Counted from the stretch's first letter, positions 44,499 to 57,236 are shown. The stretch: 64,000 bases of DNA from Scilla litardierei (GCA_030789695.1 CM061139.1:2991878-3055877); one strand, 5' to 3'. Made by a program: numbers and translations. Notes: generated by a model from the letters alone, not told the origin.

Positions 44499-44532
44499 CT
44501 GACATACATTCATGTTTGTGGATGTATGTCAG
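44499..44532 (+). other. Conserved stem-loop in family C 5' LTR
   Basis: CTGACATACAT pairs perfectly with ATGTATGTCAG around a short loop. It is the same stem as in family B (17363-17398) and in the other family C LTR (50389-50422), always a few bases after TTGCAGACC. Confidence 0.75.
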
Positions 44533-44907
44533 GTTCAGAGCTTGAGTACCACCTGACTTGGAGAGCCAGAGTTATCGAAGACGTCGAGACGTTTTCTGCA
44601 GAAGACTAGAGTCTCTTTCCCATCATTGCTTGAGTTTTAGTTTAGTTCCTTGTAGTAGGATTAGTGTTTGGTTGTAGTTTCCTTTGACCATGCTGAGGCC
44701 CTGTTGTCTTATTTTCTGTGCGAACAATTCTGGAAGTGCCCATTTAATTTAATGAAATGTTTTCTGATTGTTCTGATACGCAAATGCAAGGACCCTTTTC
44801 TGTGTTTTTATCACAGACGCTTATTGAACTCGAGCTTCACCGCTCCAGTATAAGCGGACCGCGTAACACCCTTGCTTCCGGTGTCTTTTGGTAAGCGGGG
44901 CGTTACA

Positions 44908-47694
44908 GGTTTTAGTGGTGGCCCATGCAGGTCCTGCAACTGCGAAATTCAGAACAATGAGAACACTTTTCATTAGCCAAAACATCCAGAATTAGTTCGT
45001 ACGCAAAAAATTACTCGAATGCCTTGTCTCAGCAAGATTGGAACCCAATATCAGGATAATAGGAATAGATACATGCTTGTGTTCGTTAGTCAGACACCCC
45101 TGCCACAACTTAGAATTATCATCTTAGGAGTCACTCTATCGATTAATCATCCAGCATTGACCTTATTAGACTTTTGAATTAATTAGTCGATCGCTTAGAT
45201 TCATCGGATCTAAGGCCCAACCAAGTGTAGCGATCGTTGCCAAGGCAGTCGAACCTGAAACGCCTGTGATGAGTAGACTTCGAAGCGTAGGATATTTCGG
45301 ATCCATAGATAAGATCTCGATCTTGATCCTCAACGAACCCTTACCTCGGCCTTCCTATCGCAGTCTATTAGGTCGAAGAACCTTAGTGCTAAACCTTAGT
45401 CGACCCAATGATTATTTTCCCCCTGATTTTACCTTTCCAATCATTACACTTCCAGGTTAAGGATCGTAGAAGCCTTTGATGTGTATTCACAGAGTTGCTT
45501 CTTAGTCGTCCTTACGTTCCGGTCGTCAAACCTTTTCCTTGTCCTCGACTCACATACACTTTCGGGTCTGCCATCTTCAACCTTGAACCTCTCCTCCTAA
45601 AAAGTATTTTCGATATTTCATTTACTAAATTCTTCGCTAAGTTTAAAATTCTTTCGAAAACCTTTACTTAGACTTTCTACACTTCAGTCGACTTAGACCC
45701 GATCTTGATTATGAAACTCTTCTGACACGACCCTTAATTACCATCTTATAGCAATTTTCCAAAATACATCTTCCGCACTTCTATTTCACATAACTACTCT
45801 ATTTTCCTCAGGCAATGAACTTTTTAAAAAACTTTATTTTTAAGTCGTTAGTTTAAATGTCACCACATTTTCTTGTTAATGTATTCCAAAACGGTCATTG
45901 ATACATACTTTTAAATTACTTTCCTAAGTTAAATAGAACTTCAAAACCCTGTGTGTCAGTTTTATAGTCAATGTCTTCAGATATTTTAAGAAAAAAAAGG
46001 AAAAAAAAAGAAGAAATTCTCTTTTACAAACCTATTTTCCATTTGCAATATAAACACTACATCGCTAGGCCCATATTACTCATCACCTATTTTTTGGCTA
46101 AAACACATTTTACATTTAACTTACACCGCAGGTTCGCTATTTTATGATGTTATTATTTTACACATATCATTATCTTCTTAACTAATTAATTATTCTTAAA
46201 TATTTTATGTCACCCAACCAAAACTACTCGATTATCCATACCACCTCCTGAGCCGTCCATCACAGCATTAATTCATTACATCTTTCAACTCTGAATTCAA
46301 TACTATTGATTAGTTTTCGCATTGGTGCTTATGAGTGCTTATGTCACCTTTAATATAAGTATAGTGGGACCATTAGCAGTGATTGTAGTTTTGTTGTTGT
46401 GCATGTGTATAGATAGTGGGTGTGGGCCCGTGCGTGTGAATATCTATGTACCACTTAGGTCTACATGTGTTTTCCCTTAATATATTAGTATAGTGTGATG
46501 ATCTATTATGTCGTGTGTGCATGTTCGTACAGTAAATCGTGATAGGTATGTATTCAGACGAGTGTAGAGTAGTAAGTGTTATATTTATATTTAGGCGAGT
46601 GATTAGCTATATCACTAAAGGAATATCTGTGCGTATTAGATTTAGTATTGGTTAGTTACTAGGCATATATGTACCTTAGCCGTACTTGTTAATGGTTGTA
46701 ATTGTACGATGTTACAGTGATGTGCTTGTTAGGTACCATGGTTGTGTGTGCGGATTTATTGTGTGATTTGTATGTTAGTATGTATGGCGTGTACTCGCGC
46801 GTATATATGTACGTGGTTAGTTATATGTACGTATGTATATATATATATATATATTGTATAAATAAGTGTGTTGTATGCATAGTAAGATTATAATGCTACC
46901 CCTACAGGATGATGTGTGAGCATGTGTATACCAGGAGGTATGCATGGCCGTATGCTTGTAACTACGTATATGTGAATGTATGAAATAGTATACTTGCCTA
47001 TGTGGATTACCATGGTTGTGTATACCAGTGAGTGTATATGTGATCTATATAGATACGAGATAAGAGTGTGGTAGTGTGAGTATGTATATGTATGTGAAAT
47101 TGATATATGTATGGGAATTTGAAAGTGAGTGCTATATGATTAAGTATATGTATATGGATGTATATGGTTTCATTATAATGTATGTGTGACGGGATATAAT
47201 AATCTAAGTGTCTAGGTCCGCTCACCCATACGTCGGCCTATTTAAGGATGTCTGAGGACGGACTTGATTCTAAGGTGGGTAGACTACTATGACCCTAGTG
47301 CTATGAGTAGGGACAATATAAATCTGTGTATGGTGTAAGGTAATACGTGCATGTATTTACGTGTAGTTATATGTATTATAATGTGTATATAGTAATATGT
47401 TGTATGTAAAAGTAATCGTATGATTGAAATGTTAATTGACCAAGAATGATTGTATTCATGTATTAGTGGTATGTCTACGTGACAGGTGGTACTATATCAT
47501 TATAGATTGTGAGTATATGAGATATACGGTAATACATTTAGTGCCGATACGAATATTAGAAATACCGTTTGGATATGGCATGCTGGTTGTTATGGTGTAT
47601 GCGTTAGAAAGGAGGTGTGAGCGTTACCCTTACATTTTCCCCGTGTATTAGCCGATGAGATTCCGAGGACGGAATCATTTTAAGGTGGGTAGGA
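44908..47694 (+). mobile_element. Family C non-coding interior (2787 bp)
   Basis: Starts GGTTTTAG plus the primer-site-like box (44916-44933) and ends with the polypurine tract AAGGTGGGTAGGA (47682-47694). No frame exceeds 80 codons and no Gag or Pol motif is present. The first half is pyrimidine-rich and the second half TG/TA-rich, as in family B, with which it aligns along its length. A second PPT-like copy lies at 47272-47282, 410 bp before the true one. The element must use proteins supplied in trans. Confidence 0.88.
47682..47694 (+). promoter_or_regulatory. Polypurine tract of family C element
   Basis: AAGGTGGGTAGGA directly precedes the 3' LTR start TGTAACGACC; the same tract precedes the family B LTR (14591-14603). 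Confidence 0.8.
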
Positions 47695-50600
47695 TGTAAC
47701 GACCAGTTTTCACGATGTGTTTTATCTGTATTCCTCAGTGTGTTGATCCTTCTTCGTATCTGTAGTTAAGTCGTAAAGGACCCCGTATCCGTGTCAGCAA
47801 CTAGCTTTATACGTATTAGCCATCATTATTATTATCTTTAGAAATATTTTTATTATTGAGTTTAAACAATTTCCTTGATACTCATTCTAAATTGTTTTCG
47901 AATTCAAATTTCAAGATTTTAAACATTCAAATTCAAATTTTTTCTTTTTACATCCTAGTCAATTATAGCTAATATAGAAGTTTTCTCTCATTTAAAACCC
48001 ATTAATTCTCCTATTAGTATTTATATTTCAAACATTCTCTAAATGAATAGATTTTAAAACAAAAAACATTTTCTCCTTTTGTCTATCCCTAATAAAGACA
48101 AATCAAATAATTAAAACCCTTCCCTTTTAAAACATTTCCTAAGTTTCTTAAACCCTAATACTCACGCACCAACCCTTCCCTCTCTCCCCCCTAAACACTA
48201 GGAACACAGCACTTGCACTCACAAAACCCTAAAGTTAATACCCAGTCTTTAATTGTTTGTTAAAAACCCGTGCAAACCCTGTAACCTCCACCTTATACAA
48301 TAATACCCTACAGCCTACTTTACTAACCCTAAGAAATTTTAACTCTAAGGAAAGCCCTCACGTGCTACTGTCCCTACTTCATTTCCTATATATTACACCA
48401 AACCCTAGGCCTAAGAAACCGCAGCCGCCCCTATCAAAACCCTAACCTCCGAGCGATCCAGCCGCGCATCCCGCTGGCCATCCTACTCCTCTGCGCGCAG
48501 CCCATCTCCTCCGCTAAACAACTCCACGCAACCCACCTTCGAACTCCGATCAACCCCATCGCCACAACCCCCTCTCATCCACGCGAGCGACCTCCTCCGC
48601 GAGCGGCGCCCCCTTCATCTTCTTCCTCACACCCAGTCCGCCGCCAAACGCCCTCCACAGCCTCCACCCCCACGCCAGCCACCGTGACCCAACCTCCACC
48701 CTGTCGGCGACCTCCTCCACTGTCCAAACCCCCTGCACCCTACACAAAAACGACCTAGATGACTACACCTCCGTGACGACAGCCCTCCCCATGGCCCAGC
48801 ACCCTCACGCCCACTCCAACAGCGTCTCGTCGTCTCCCCTCTCCGGCGAATCAACGGCCAGGTCCTCCCCCACCGTGCCACCACTGTCCGCCGCCGTCCG
48901 GAGCTGAGGTCCTCGTGGCTCCACCTGCGATGCAGCAACAGTAACCAATAATGAATCAACTGTGAGTTATTTATTGTGTCACTATGTTCAAATATATTTA
49001 TTTTTATACATAGGTTACTTTGGTTGCTACAGTACCCTCTATGTGATGGCTTGTGTGCGTACAAGTTGTATACATGGGTCCCTTGCAGATGACAGTGTAC
49101 AATATGTTAATTTGTTATATAGGTACATTAGATGTTAGTTGTAGTAGGGTATATTTTTATAAGTTGCAGTACATAACATCTGTGTGAAGATATGGATTAC
49201 CATAGTTAATTGATGATTAGTTTTATTAATATTCTTACCACCATGGCAGTAGAGGAGTTAACTCTATATTAGTTTTAAAATATTGTTGGGTTAATAGATT
49301 AGAACATAAGATTAATATGGTCTGTTTACTCCTGTGCAAACCATAGTGAATTCCAATGAGATAGGTGCAGTATGGCATATGTGAACAATACCTTTTAGTA
49401 ACTATTGGAATAAGATGTTATAGCTAGAACAAGTTATTTTCAATTAATCTGATTTTATGTTTTTCAAATCAACGAATCACCTTCACCGTAGCGTAGTGCC
49501 CGTTGAGACATTTCTGACGACACCAAGAACGCCAAAACAGGCAAGTATATAATTTGTTAGGATTTTTAGAAGTTTCGGCACGTTTACGCCGCCTTCCTGT
49601 TTTGCTGTGTAACTCAAAAAGTAGACGTGAAATGACGTACAAAACTGACACCATAATGACTAGGACGAAAATTGGGATCCAACGGTATATCATACGATAT
49701 ATCCCCAATTTAAACAACTAGAAAAAGAAATCGTTTCTGTAGCAAGTTGAACTAAAAGGACGTAATCGTCATTATTTGAAATTACAGAAACGGTCGTTCG
49801 ACCCGTTTCTGTTTTGCAGAACTGTCACTATAAAATTTTAATATTGATAATAGTAAAATTCAGTGAGTCTTGACATGATTAACAATATGGACATCGTGAA
49901 ATCGTGCGCCTCGAAGGCGGTATCATGATATTGTGATGTCGTGTGAGTCGACTAGGCCGCCTCGTGTTCCGGCAAAACTTTTGGGTGGGGTTAGGGTTGA
50001 ACGGCCACTGGGCGTATGAAAGGTACTCTCCTCAAGAACACCACCCGACGCGATGGGTTAGTGTCAATCACGGTAAGCCCCCGTGAGAGGAACGACCTTC
50101 TCATCACGACCTAAAGGCGAGAACCCTAGATTAGATGTGAATTCTTGACATGGTCATTGTAACACTAACTTGGTCATCGTGAATATTGAAATGCTAATAA
50201 ACTCTGAGAATCTTACTTTAAACTTGCCATTGACTAGAACTGCATGCTAGGATTGTTTCTTTCTGCTCTGTAGTTGTTAAATGTTAATTGCTGCAGTCGT
50301 TTCTTTTAAATTTAATGATGCTTCTAAATTTCATATACTTGTTATATACTTCGCCTTGGGATGCTAACTCTTTCTTGCAGACCCATAGCTGACATACATT
50401 CATGTTTGTGGATGTATGTCAGGTTCAGAGCTTGAGTACCACCTGACTTAGAGAGCCAGAGTTGTCGAAGACGTCGAGACGTTTTCTGCAGAAGACTAGA
50501 GTCTCTTTCCCGTCATTGCTTGAGTTTTAGTTTAGTTCCTTGTAGTAGGATTTGTGTTTGGTTGTAGTTTCCTTTGGCCATGCTGAGGCCCTGTTGTTTT

Positions 50601-50797
50601 ATTTTCTGTACGAACAATTCTGGAAGTACCCATTTAATTTAATGAAATGTTTTCTGGTTGTTCTAATACGCAAATGCAAGGACCCTTTTTTGTGTTTTTA
50701 TCACATACGCTTATTGAACTCGAGCTTCACCGCTCCAGTTCAAGCGGACCGCGCAACGCCCTTGCTTCCGGTGTCTTTTGGGAAGCGGGGCGTTACA
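47695..50797 (+). mobile_element. Family C 3' LTR (3103 bp)
   Basis: Pairs with 41804-44907. Differences are few in the AT-rich first part and more frequent in the GC-rich block (48470-48900), where many are C-to-T or G-to-A changes at CG sites. In this copy the acceptor-like AG at the end of the first intron-like segment is AA (near 49472), while the GC donor (ACAG|GCAAGT) and the last acceptor are kept. The hairpin is at 50389-50422. Confidence 0.92.
50389..50422 (+). other. Conserved stem-loop in family C 3' LTR
   Basis: Third copy of the CTGACATACAT / ATGTATGTCAG hairpin in the window. Confidence 0.75.
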
Positions 50798-50802
50798 TAA
50801 AT
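50798..50802 (+). repeat. Target-site duplication TAAAT (right)
   Basis: Matches 41799-41803 and closes the family C insertion. Confidence 0.95.
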
Positions 50803-51350
50803 TGTGAAATTGTCTCCTTGCATGCGATATCATTTATATGATGTGATTTGAGACAATTTTTAACATTTGACTTGTAATGTTGATATTGGACTCTCATTCC
50901 TTTAGTCAACTAAGTTTTAATGTGTTTTATGAGTTTTTGATTTGTATATCTTTGACTCTTATGATTGTTTTAGTTCTTATTTAGCACTATTGTTGTTGTT
51001 ATTCTACTCCCACCTTTTGGATAATGCCATAGGGGGGAGAGAAATAAACATATCATAATTATTGTGTTAAGTAAATTCTAATTCAAAACTTGAATCTAAG
51101 ATTGAAGTTGCCTTAAATTCTGGGGGAGTAAGATATAATGAACGAGGATTATAAAATCCTAGATTTCATTGATTCAAACATATCATTCCATTCATGCATA
51201 TCTTACTCATTTGCTTCATTTGATCTATAGATGCCTTAATACTTATTGACTAACTTGATTGGCATCTATGTAGGGGGAATACGTTTTCTTTAAGCAAAAT
51301 TATTTATCTTCTTGTTTATGTTTGTTTGTCATCATCAAAAAGGGAAAGAA
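50803..51350 (+). mobile_element. Sirevirus-3 3' interior tail with multiple PPT-like tracts
   Basis: Non-coding, T-rich DNA with AGGGGGGAGAG (51031), TGGGGGAGTA (51121), TAGGGGGAAT (51271) and AAAAAGGGAAAGAA (51337-51350), the last directly before the LTR start. This is the multiple-PPT arrangement of Sireviruses, here on the plus strand. The pol region is not present; the left part is interrupted by family C and then lost. Confidence 0.75.
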
Positions 51351-53262
51351 TGTTGAGTGTTGGACTTCTCCTACTTGGTGTTAATGATGAGCAAACATAA
51401 ATACTTATGACTAATCCCCTATTTGAAATTAATCCATTGCCTAAGCATATCATGAAGATCAATTAGCAATGGATGACACTCAAAGATCAATGAAAGCAAG
51501 AGAAGTGGATTGGATGATCAAAGATGGTGATTGAAGCTCCTAGAAGACTTCAAGCTCATACGTTGGATAGAAGATAGAGTTCAACAAATGTAATCTTCCT
51601 GTTTCTCTTCTGGTATGTAGCCTAGAAGTAGAACTATGTTGGAGCACACACACATCTTCTTTTCAGTCTTAGGAAATCATTAGATCAATTTTGCTTGGAC
51701 TCCAATTCATTTCTATCAAGAATGTGCATGTCATGATTTCAACAATCGAGTACTGAACGATTTACAGTCGCCTGTCTTAAAACAGACGACTGTGTTTTGT
51801 TCTACAGTCGCATGTTATGCACATACTTAATCAGTTGATTTTTGCGCTTCCTGAGCTTTCACTCAATCAGGCGACTGCTGTACATTTCACAAGCGCCTGT
51901 CTAAGTGATAGTCGACTGTGATTTGTTAATCAGTCGCCTATCTATCTTCAGCCCAAGATCATTCTCAGTTTGATCTGGCCAGTCGACTGATGTTGTATTT
52001 ACAGTCGCCTGTCCAAGGACCAGTCGACTGTAAAGGCTTCAACAGTCGCTTGTCTATGATTCCTCTACAGGACTTGCTCTCTAGAAGAATTCGTATTCTA
52101 GTGCCAGTCGACTGATGTTGTATTTACAGTTGACTGTCCAGTGGTACAGTCGACTATCAATGCTTCAACAATCGTCTGTCTTTAAGCCTCTCTGTAGACT
52201 CAACTCTCTGGAAAATGTCAGGGTTTGTGACAGTCACCTGTAGAAGGAATTACAGTCGCCTGTTGGATTAACAGTCAACTATCTTCTCTTCATCAGTCGC
52301 TTGTCCTGTATTCCCAGACTTTTCTGAGACTTTCACAACTTATCCAGATTGAGTTTCCTGTAGAAGGAATTACAGTCGCCTGTTGGATTAACAGTCGACT
52401 GTCTTCTCTTCATCAGTCGACTGTCCATGTGGTAAGTTACCATTTGAATTCTCACCTACCCTCTAACACAGTGCATCAGTCGACTGTCACGTGCGCAGAT
52501 TCTATCCGTTGAGCTTTTATTCACGGATTTCAAAGGGGCTTTTGGAAATTCTGTTTGAGGGTCTTGAGAAAACTATAAAGCCAGCCTATACTGTTCCATT
52601 GAGAGGTCATTCACTTGAGATTCATTTTCTTAAACATTCAAGCTTTCAATCTTCCAAGATCAAAGCTCTCAAATCCTAAAGCCCTAGAATTCCTATCTTT
52701 CATCTCTTGCTCTCCACCTAGAACCAAAGAGAAATCTTCTAGGCATTTGGTGCAGTCAAGAGAAAGGGCTTTCCTCTCTTCAAGAGAGTCGTTCAACACA
52801 CAACACACTCTCCTTCAAGTTCTACTTCAAGGCATATGTGATTGTAAGTGTTGTTTATTTCAGATTTCATAACTTTCGTTATTTAATTTACTCTCGGTTT
52901 GTGAGAGTGGTTTGCTTGCTTCCAAGTTGTGGAAGTCAAGGACAATCGAGTGTACTTAGATTTCACTTGTAGGGTAGCTACAAGTGGGTTTTAAGGATAC
53001 CTCAAGTTAGGGTTCTAACTTGAGTATCCGGTGGTATCCGGGTGGAAGGGACGTAGGATTACCAGGAACAAGTCGGGATTTGACTTGGGTAATCCGAACC
53101 CTTGAAACATATCTGCGTTTGCATTGTTTCATTTTAGGGTTAATTTTCGTTCTGCACTTTATTGTTGGTTAGGAATTTAATTTGGTGTAACTATCTTTTT
53201 AAATTGTATAAACACTATTCAACCCCCCTTCTAGTGTTTTCCTCATAGCCAGGGACTCTACA
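51351..53262 (+). mobile_element. Sirevirus-3 3' LTR (1912 bp)
   Basis: Runs from TGTTGAGTGTTGG to GGGACTCTACA. Its last part (TATTCAACCCCCCTTCTAGTG) matches the equivalent end of the Sirevirus-1 LTR, supporting the same group, but the rest is different. It carries its own palindrome array (51752-52490). A 5' partner and interior genes are not in the window. The right flank is family A-like DNA, into which it apparently inserted. Confidence 0.82.
51752..52490. repeat. Palindromic CAGTCGACTG array in Sirevirus-3 LTR
   Basis: Many copies of CAGTCGACTG or ACAGTCGCCTGT spaced by 15-45 bp; the decamer is a perfect palindrome. A stretch CCTGTAGAAGGAATTACAG is duplicated near 52241 and 52363. It is the counterpart of the AGTCGGTC array in Sirevirus-1 but with a different core sequence. 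Confidence 0.85.
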
Positions 53263-54960
53263 CAGTACCCCACACTCCCACCTACTACTCTGCACTCCAA
53301 CTCAGCTGCACCACCTACTATAACCTGGAAAAAAGGGGAGGAGCACGTCAATGTGTGCCCCATCAGGAATCCACAACTCTAATGACATATTATTCTATTA
53401 ACTACATTGGAACAGAAAGGCGTATATAAGGGAAAGAAACTAACTGCAACATTTACATAGGCAGAAAGAGAGCATAAAAACAAGTACAATTAAAACAAGT
53501 GGAAGTAGTAGTTACTTGATTATTATGTAGATATGAGTATATTAGGTTTAGTGATGTAATTTGGAAACATGGGTAACTGTAGGACATAAGGATCTGAACC
53601 TCACCCCAAGGTGGGGTGGAAAACGGTACCCTGCCAGTGGTACATGAGCACTGATTAACTTTAACGGGGCCTCTCATAATTCCCACATCCTGGTGGGAGC
53701 GAGAATATACTCCAACTTCATAATAAAACCATATCACAAACCACATCACCATATATCAAAACATCCCCCCTTTGGGGGTGTAAGTAATCTCCACATCTAA
53801 AACACATAATGCAGTACAGTCCTTACGACTACCCTTACTCAGGTACTCCTCCAAACCCCATCTTGGAAGCTCACCCTCTTTTGATAGGATTGAGACATTC
53901 CAATTATATAATTATTCAACATTATTTATTGTTTCTACAATGTACAAAATATGACATGAAAGTAATTATGCATAAAGAACAAAAGTGCATAAAGACAAGT
54001 GCATGTAAAGAGCAAGTGTGCATGAAGACATTAAGGCAAATGACATGGAGGAAATAAAAACATAAACCCATGCATTTATCATTATGAATTCATATTGGGC
54101 ATGGGTACTAAGTTTCATATTCTTTTACTCCACAATTCATTCCCTTCTTCCATAAAGGGGTAATGTATCGATGTGCCATGTCCATCACAATTTCCACAAC
54201 AAAACACATCACTTGTACGATGCCAAATATGCACCCCACATTCAACATATGCTTGACAAGGTTACTCCATAACATGGTACCATATTTCATTAACAAGTCT
54301 CCACATATACATTGTATGAAACATTACCATTTCACAAGTGTTATACATGTCAAAGAATGGCTGGTATCATAGATTTACATTTAGAATTTGACTTAGGTTT
54401 ATAAATGAAATCTGTAGATTGTTCATTTTTATTCCAGTGAAACAAAAATCATAATTTTTGGATGTCTATGCTAATAGTTATGGCTTATAGAGTATAGGGT
54501 GCAAAAGCTGACCTGAAACTGGTTTATATAGCAGCAAAGATCAGTTAATAAAATCATGTTACAGTCAAAATCTGATTAAGGCCCAACAAGATATTTGTAG
54601 ATAATTTAATGAGGATTCCAAATTATCAAGAATCATGGAATTTAGATATCTGATGTAAAAGTTATGCTCTATTCAACAACATAGTGCCGAATGTGCCATA
54701 ATATGGTACTTCGAGAAACATCTTCAGTTTCAGTCTAATTTCAGGTAGAATATGAATGGTTTTACAGGTCCTTAGGGCTATAAATTCGACGTCCGACCTA
54801 AGTCGGATGGACGAAGAAAACGAATCAGGAGCGGAAAAATAGCACTTAAAACAGTTTTAAGTCTAAGCCCTAAAGAAATTAACCTTAGCCAAGATCTCTA
54901 CTATCACGGGGTTAGGTCTGACCAACCCCTAAGGATAGATCTATCTAACATTTGCAATTA
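53263..54960 (-). mobile_element. Diverged family A-like LTR fragment
   Basis: Same order of landmarks as the family A LTR in the same direction: GGGGAGGAGCACGTCAATG with TGTGCCCC, then ACCTCACCCCAAGG with TGGGGTGGAA, then GCTCACCC near a GATTGAGACATTCCA word. Similarity is much lower than between the two A LTRs, so this is an older relative. Both ends are cut, by Sirevirus-3 on the left and by the Angela-like LTR on the right. It holds no gene. Confidence 0.65.
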
Positions 54961-55365
54961 TAAACACATGTTTTATTTAAACTACATACCTTTCACTTTG
55001 TTTCTGCAGAATACGAAGCGTCGTTTTCAGCAACATTTCTTTGGCCCCCGTGCCACTTCTCCCAAGCTGAACCGCGTCCCGAGCCGAACTGCATTTGGAA
55101 CCATACCACATCCCGAGGCAAGCAACACCCTTGTCGCCAAGCCAACCACGCACCGAAGAAGATTTCACCTTGAGTGGATCCTTCATCAAGACTTCGGATC
55201 TGATCCAAGCTCCTTCGTAGCTTTGCTAGAGCCCGAACAGGAGCAATGAAGAATTTAGGTAGAAAGAGAATAATTAATTTAAGCTCAGATCCAGGCTTGC
55301 TCACGTTTAATGGAGCTACTCAAATCTGGAGCTTGGGACGAGTTTCAAGGAGGGGAGTAGGCCCC

Positions 55366-55376
55366 TATTTATATAG
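55366..55376 (-). promoter_or_regulatory. TATA box of the Angela-like LTR
   Basis: On the minus strand CTATATAAATAGGGGCC is matched in the plus-strand copy at 63645-63662, so the promoter core is conserved between both LTRs. Confidence 0.65.
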
Positions 55377-55800
55377 GTGACTAACCCCTCCTATTCACTC
55401 CATATCCGATGTGGGACTATAAGTTTTAGAGGAAAAATTAATTGAAGTTTTCCTTTCACAAAGGCCAACCTTTAGCGAATTTTTTCTCCCTCACCGTTGA
55501 GCTTCGTAAGTGATACAAACTATCAAATCAAAGAGGGTTGAACAAAGAACACGTAGGAAGAAACGGTACTCAATTTTGACATCGTTTGACCCTTCAAACG
55601 TTGTCTCAAAGTTGGGCTAAAATCAGCTTTACGCTGAAAAACAGCCGCAAAAAACCCTGGGTTTCAAAAACCCTTACCAGAATTTTTGGGCCAGGTGGGC
55701 CCCACCTACCAGCTGGGCGGGTTGGGCGCCCACCTGCAGCAGGCTAGCGGGCCCCACCCACCCTGGGCGGGCGGGCGGGCCCTACTCACCCAAAATGGGC

Positions 55801-55835
55801 GGGCTAGCCCAGCCCGCTGCGGGCTGGGCTAGCCC
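55801..55835. repeat. Perfect 35-nt GC palindrome
   Basis: Seventeen bases (55801-55817) pair perfectly with 55819-55835 around a single T. It lies in the U3 part of the LTR, in a run of GGGC-rich words that is also seen, in different form, at 63060-63300. Confidence 0.9.
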
Positions 55836-56112
55836 AGCCCCTTTATCTGGTGCAGAACTGGGCTAATAGATGGTTTATATGGCATATTTTGTGCGTTTGG
55901 AGTCCGTTTTTGACGTGGTATGAACCTGCATTTAGACCGGGACAATTCCGTCATCCAGGTAACCTTTTCTACGTGTTTATTATATTAAATATGCACGTAA
56001 ATATTTTATGACACATTTAATTCCCTTTGTATCATATGCAAAATTCTTACATCTATTATAAAAAATCTTTTGCATCAAATACAAATAAACTGAGGGCATA
56101 CATCCCTCAACA

Positions 56113-57236
56113 TCTCCCACTTGTACTCATGATCATTTATCACGAGTCCGCAAGCTAACCGCAAACTCTTTGCAATTTTCTGTACCTTGCATCAAATGCA
56201 TATTCTCCCTAATTTCAACCTATTACTTGACGCAGGTCTCATTCTGTGTGAGACCCTACAACCCGACCCTACTACAGGTGGGGCTCGAAACCCCATACGG
56301 CAGAGACCACGAGCAGCAGGTGCCGTTCCTGTTTCGGTATCATACTTATGTGGTTCAATCATTAACTTGAGTATTATCGAGACCACCCTGACTGTGTCCG
56401 TGATGAATATCGCAGTTTTAGTCTCTTCGTCAAAACTATGCCGCTTAGTCAAGCCTAGGGTACGGTCAACTGTCAACCCTACTAGCTTGAACTTTGTTAG
56501 TCTCCATCGATCTTTAGTCAAATAATATTGGACTACTTCCAACATACCCTGGCCAGCGTTTTTACTAAAGATCGAACTAACACGTGTGACACTAACTCCC
56601 TTCGACCGGGAGAGACGAATCCTATCTTGGTCATTACTCTCCTCGTACGCTTCAAATGTCACCCAACCAAAAACCTTTCAATGTGGCTTTCACGAGGCTA
56701 GACCAGTGATCTATGTGACACCGTTCACGCACAGGTTCATACAATGACCTCAAGTCAAAAGACTAACTTGCCTATCATCACTAAGAGTTATCATTGACAG
56801 ATTAGTCAATATAAACCATATGATAACTCTCGTTGGGTCGTCTAGTGAAATCGTTCTCCAATGAGCACATGTGTATCGTCTTCGACTTCACTAAGTCAAA
56901 TGCCATGAGATCATCGTCACCATTACATAGTGAAGACTAAGACACAATGGTCTGTCTGATGTATCGATATCATTTTCTCGAAACATCTACGACCACGAAC
57001 GATTTCAGACTCATGCTACTAACGGTTAAAAAATTCTCCATGATCGAGATCCTCATTTCGATACTTGTTTAACCTTGCATTAAGTCTTAGGACTTTACCT
57101 AAGTTCTAATGTCGACTACATTTTTATTAACTTAGATAAATCCTTACCGTACAACATACTGTAATTTTGAACAAGATGTTTGTACACTTACATAGAGATA
57201 AATTGCCTTAAGTACGAGGGCATACCTATCTCCCAA
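56113..57236 (-). mobile_element. Second Angela-like LTR piece joined to a 3' interior tail
   Basis: At 56113-56160 lies a copia 3' tail (minus sense ...AAGTGGGAGA). At 57236 a second LTR start (TGTTGGGAGATAGG then TATGCCCTCG) follows another PPT-like CAAGTGAAAGA. Thus two LTR starts face the same way 1.1 kb apart, which indicates nested or recombined elements. A 156-codon frame at 56192-56662 (minus) lacks any domain and is probably chance within LTR DNA. Confidence 0.55.

Larger units (their letters stand above)
41804..44907 (+). mobile_element. Family C 5' LTR (3104 bp)
   Basis: Begins TGTAACGACC and ends GGGGCGTTACA. The first 700 bp are almost identical to the 3' LTR at 47695-50797. It contains a TATA-like box (42495-42504), a GC-rich exon-like block (42530-43070), donor CT|GTGAGT at 43071, acceptor AG at 43581-43582, GC-type donor ACAG|GCAAGT at 43651, a plant branch-point word TGCTAAC and acceptor at 44489-44490, and the hairpin at 44499-44532. 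Frames of 62-145 codons inside it are not convincing proteins. The distal third is related to the family B LTR. Confidence 0.92.
54960..56112 (-). mobile_element. Angela-like copia LTR (minus strand)
   Basis: Read on the minus strand it starts TGTTGAGGGATGTATGCCCT directly after AAGTGGGAGA, the typical Angela/WIS-type PPT and LTR start of Ty1/copia. It contains a TATA box (55366-55376) and a GC-rich block with a 35-nt palindrome. It aligns in reverse with the plus-strand LTR at 62838-64000. Its far end near 54960 is uncertain. Confidence 0.75.

Noticed and set aside
56192..56662. 156-codon minus-strand frame
   Set aside because: No recognised motif; lies in LTR-like DNA and overlaps plus-strand frames of similar quality.
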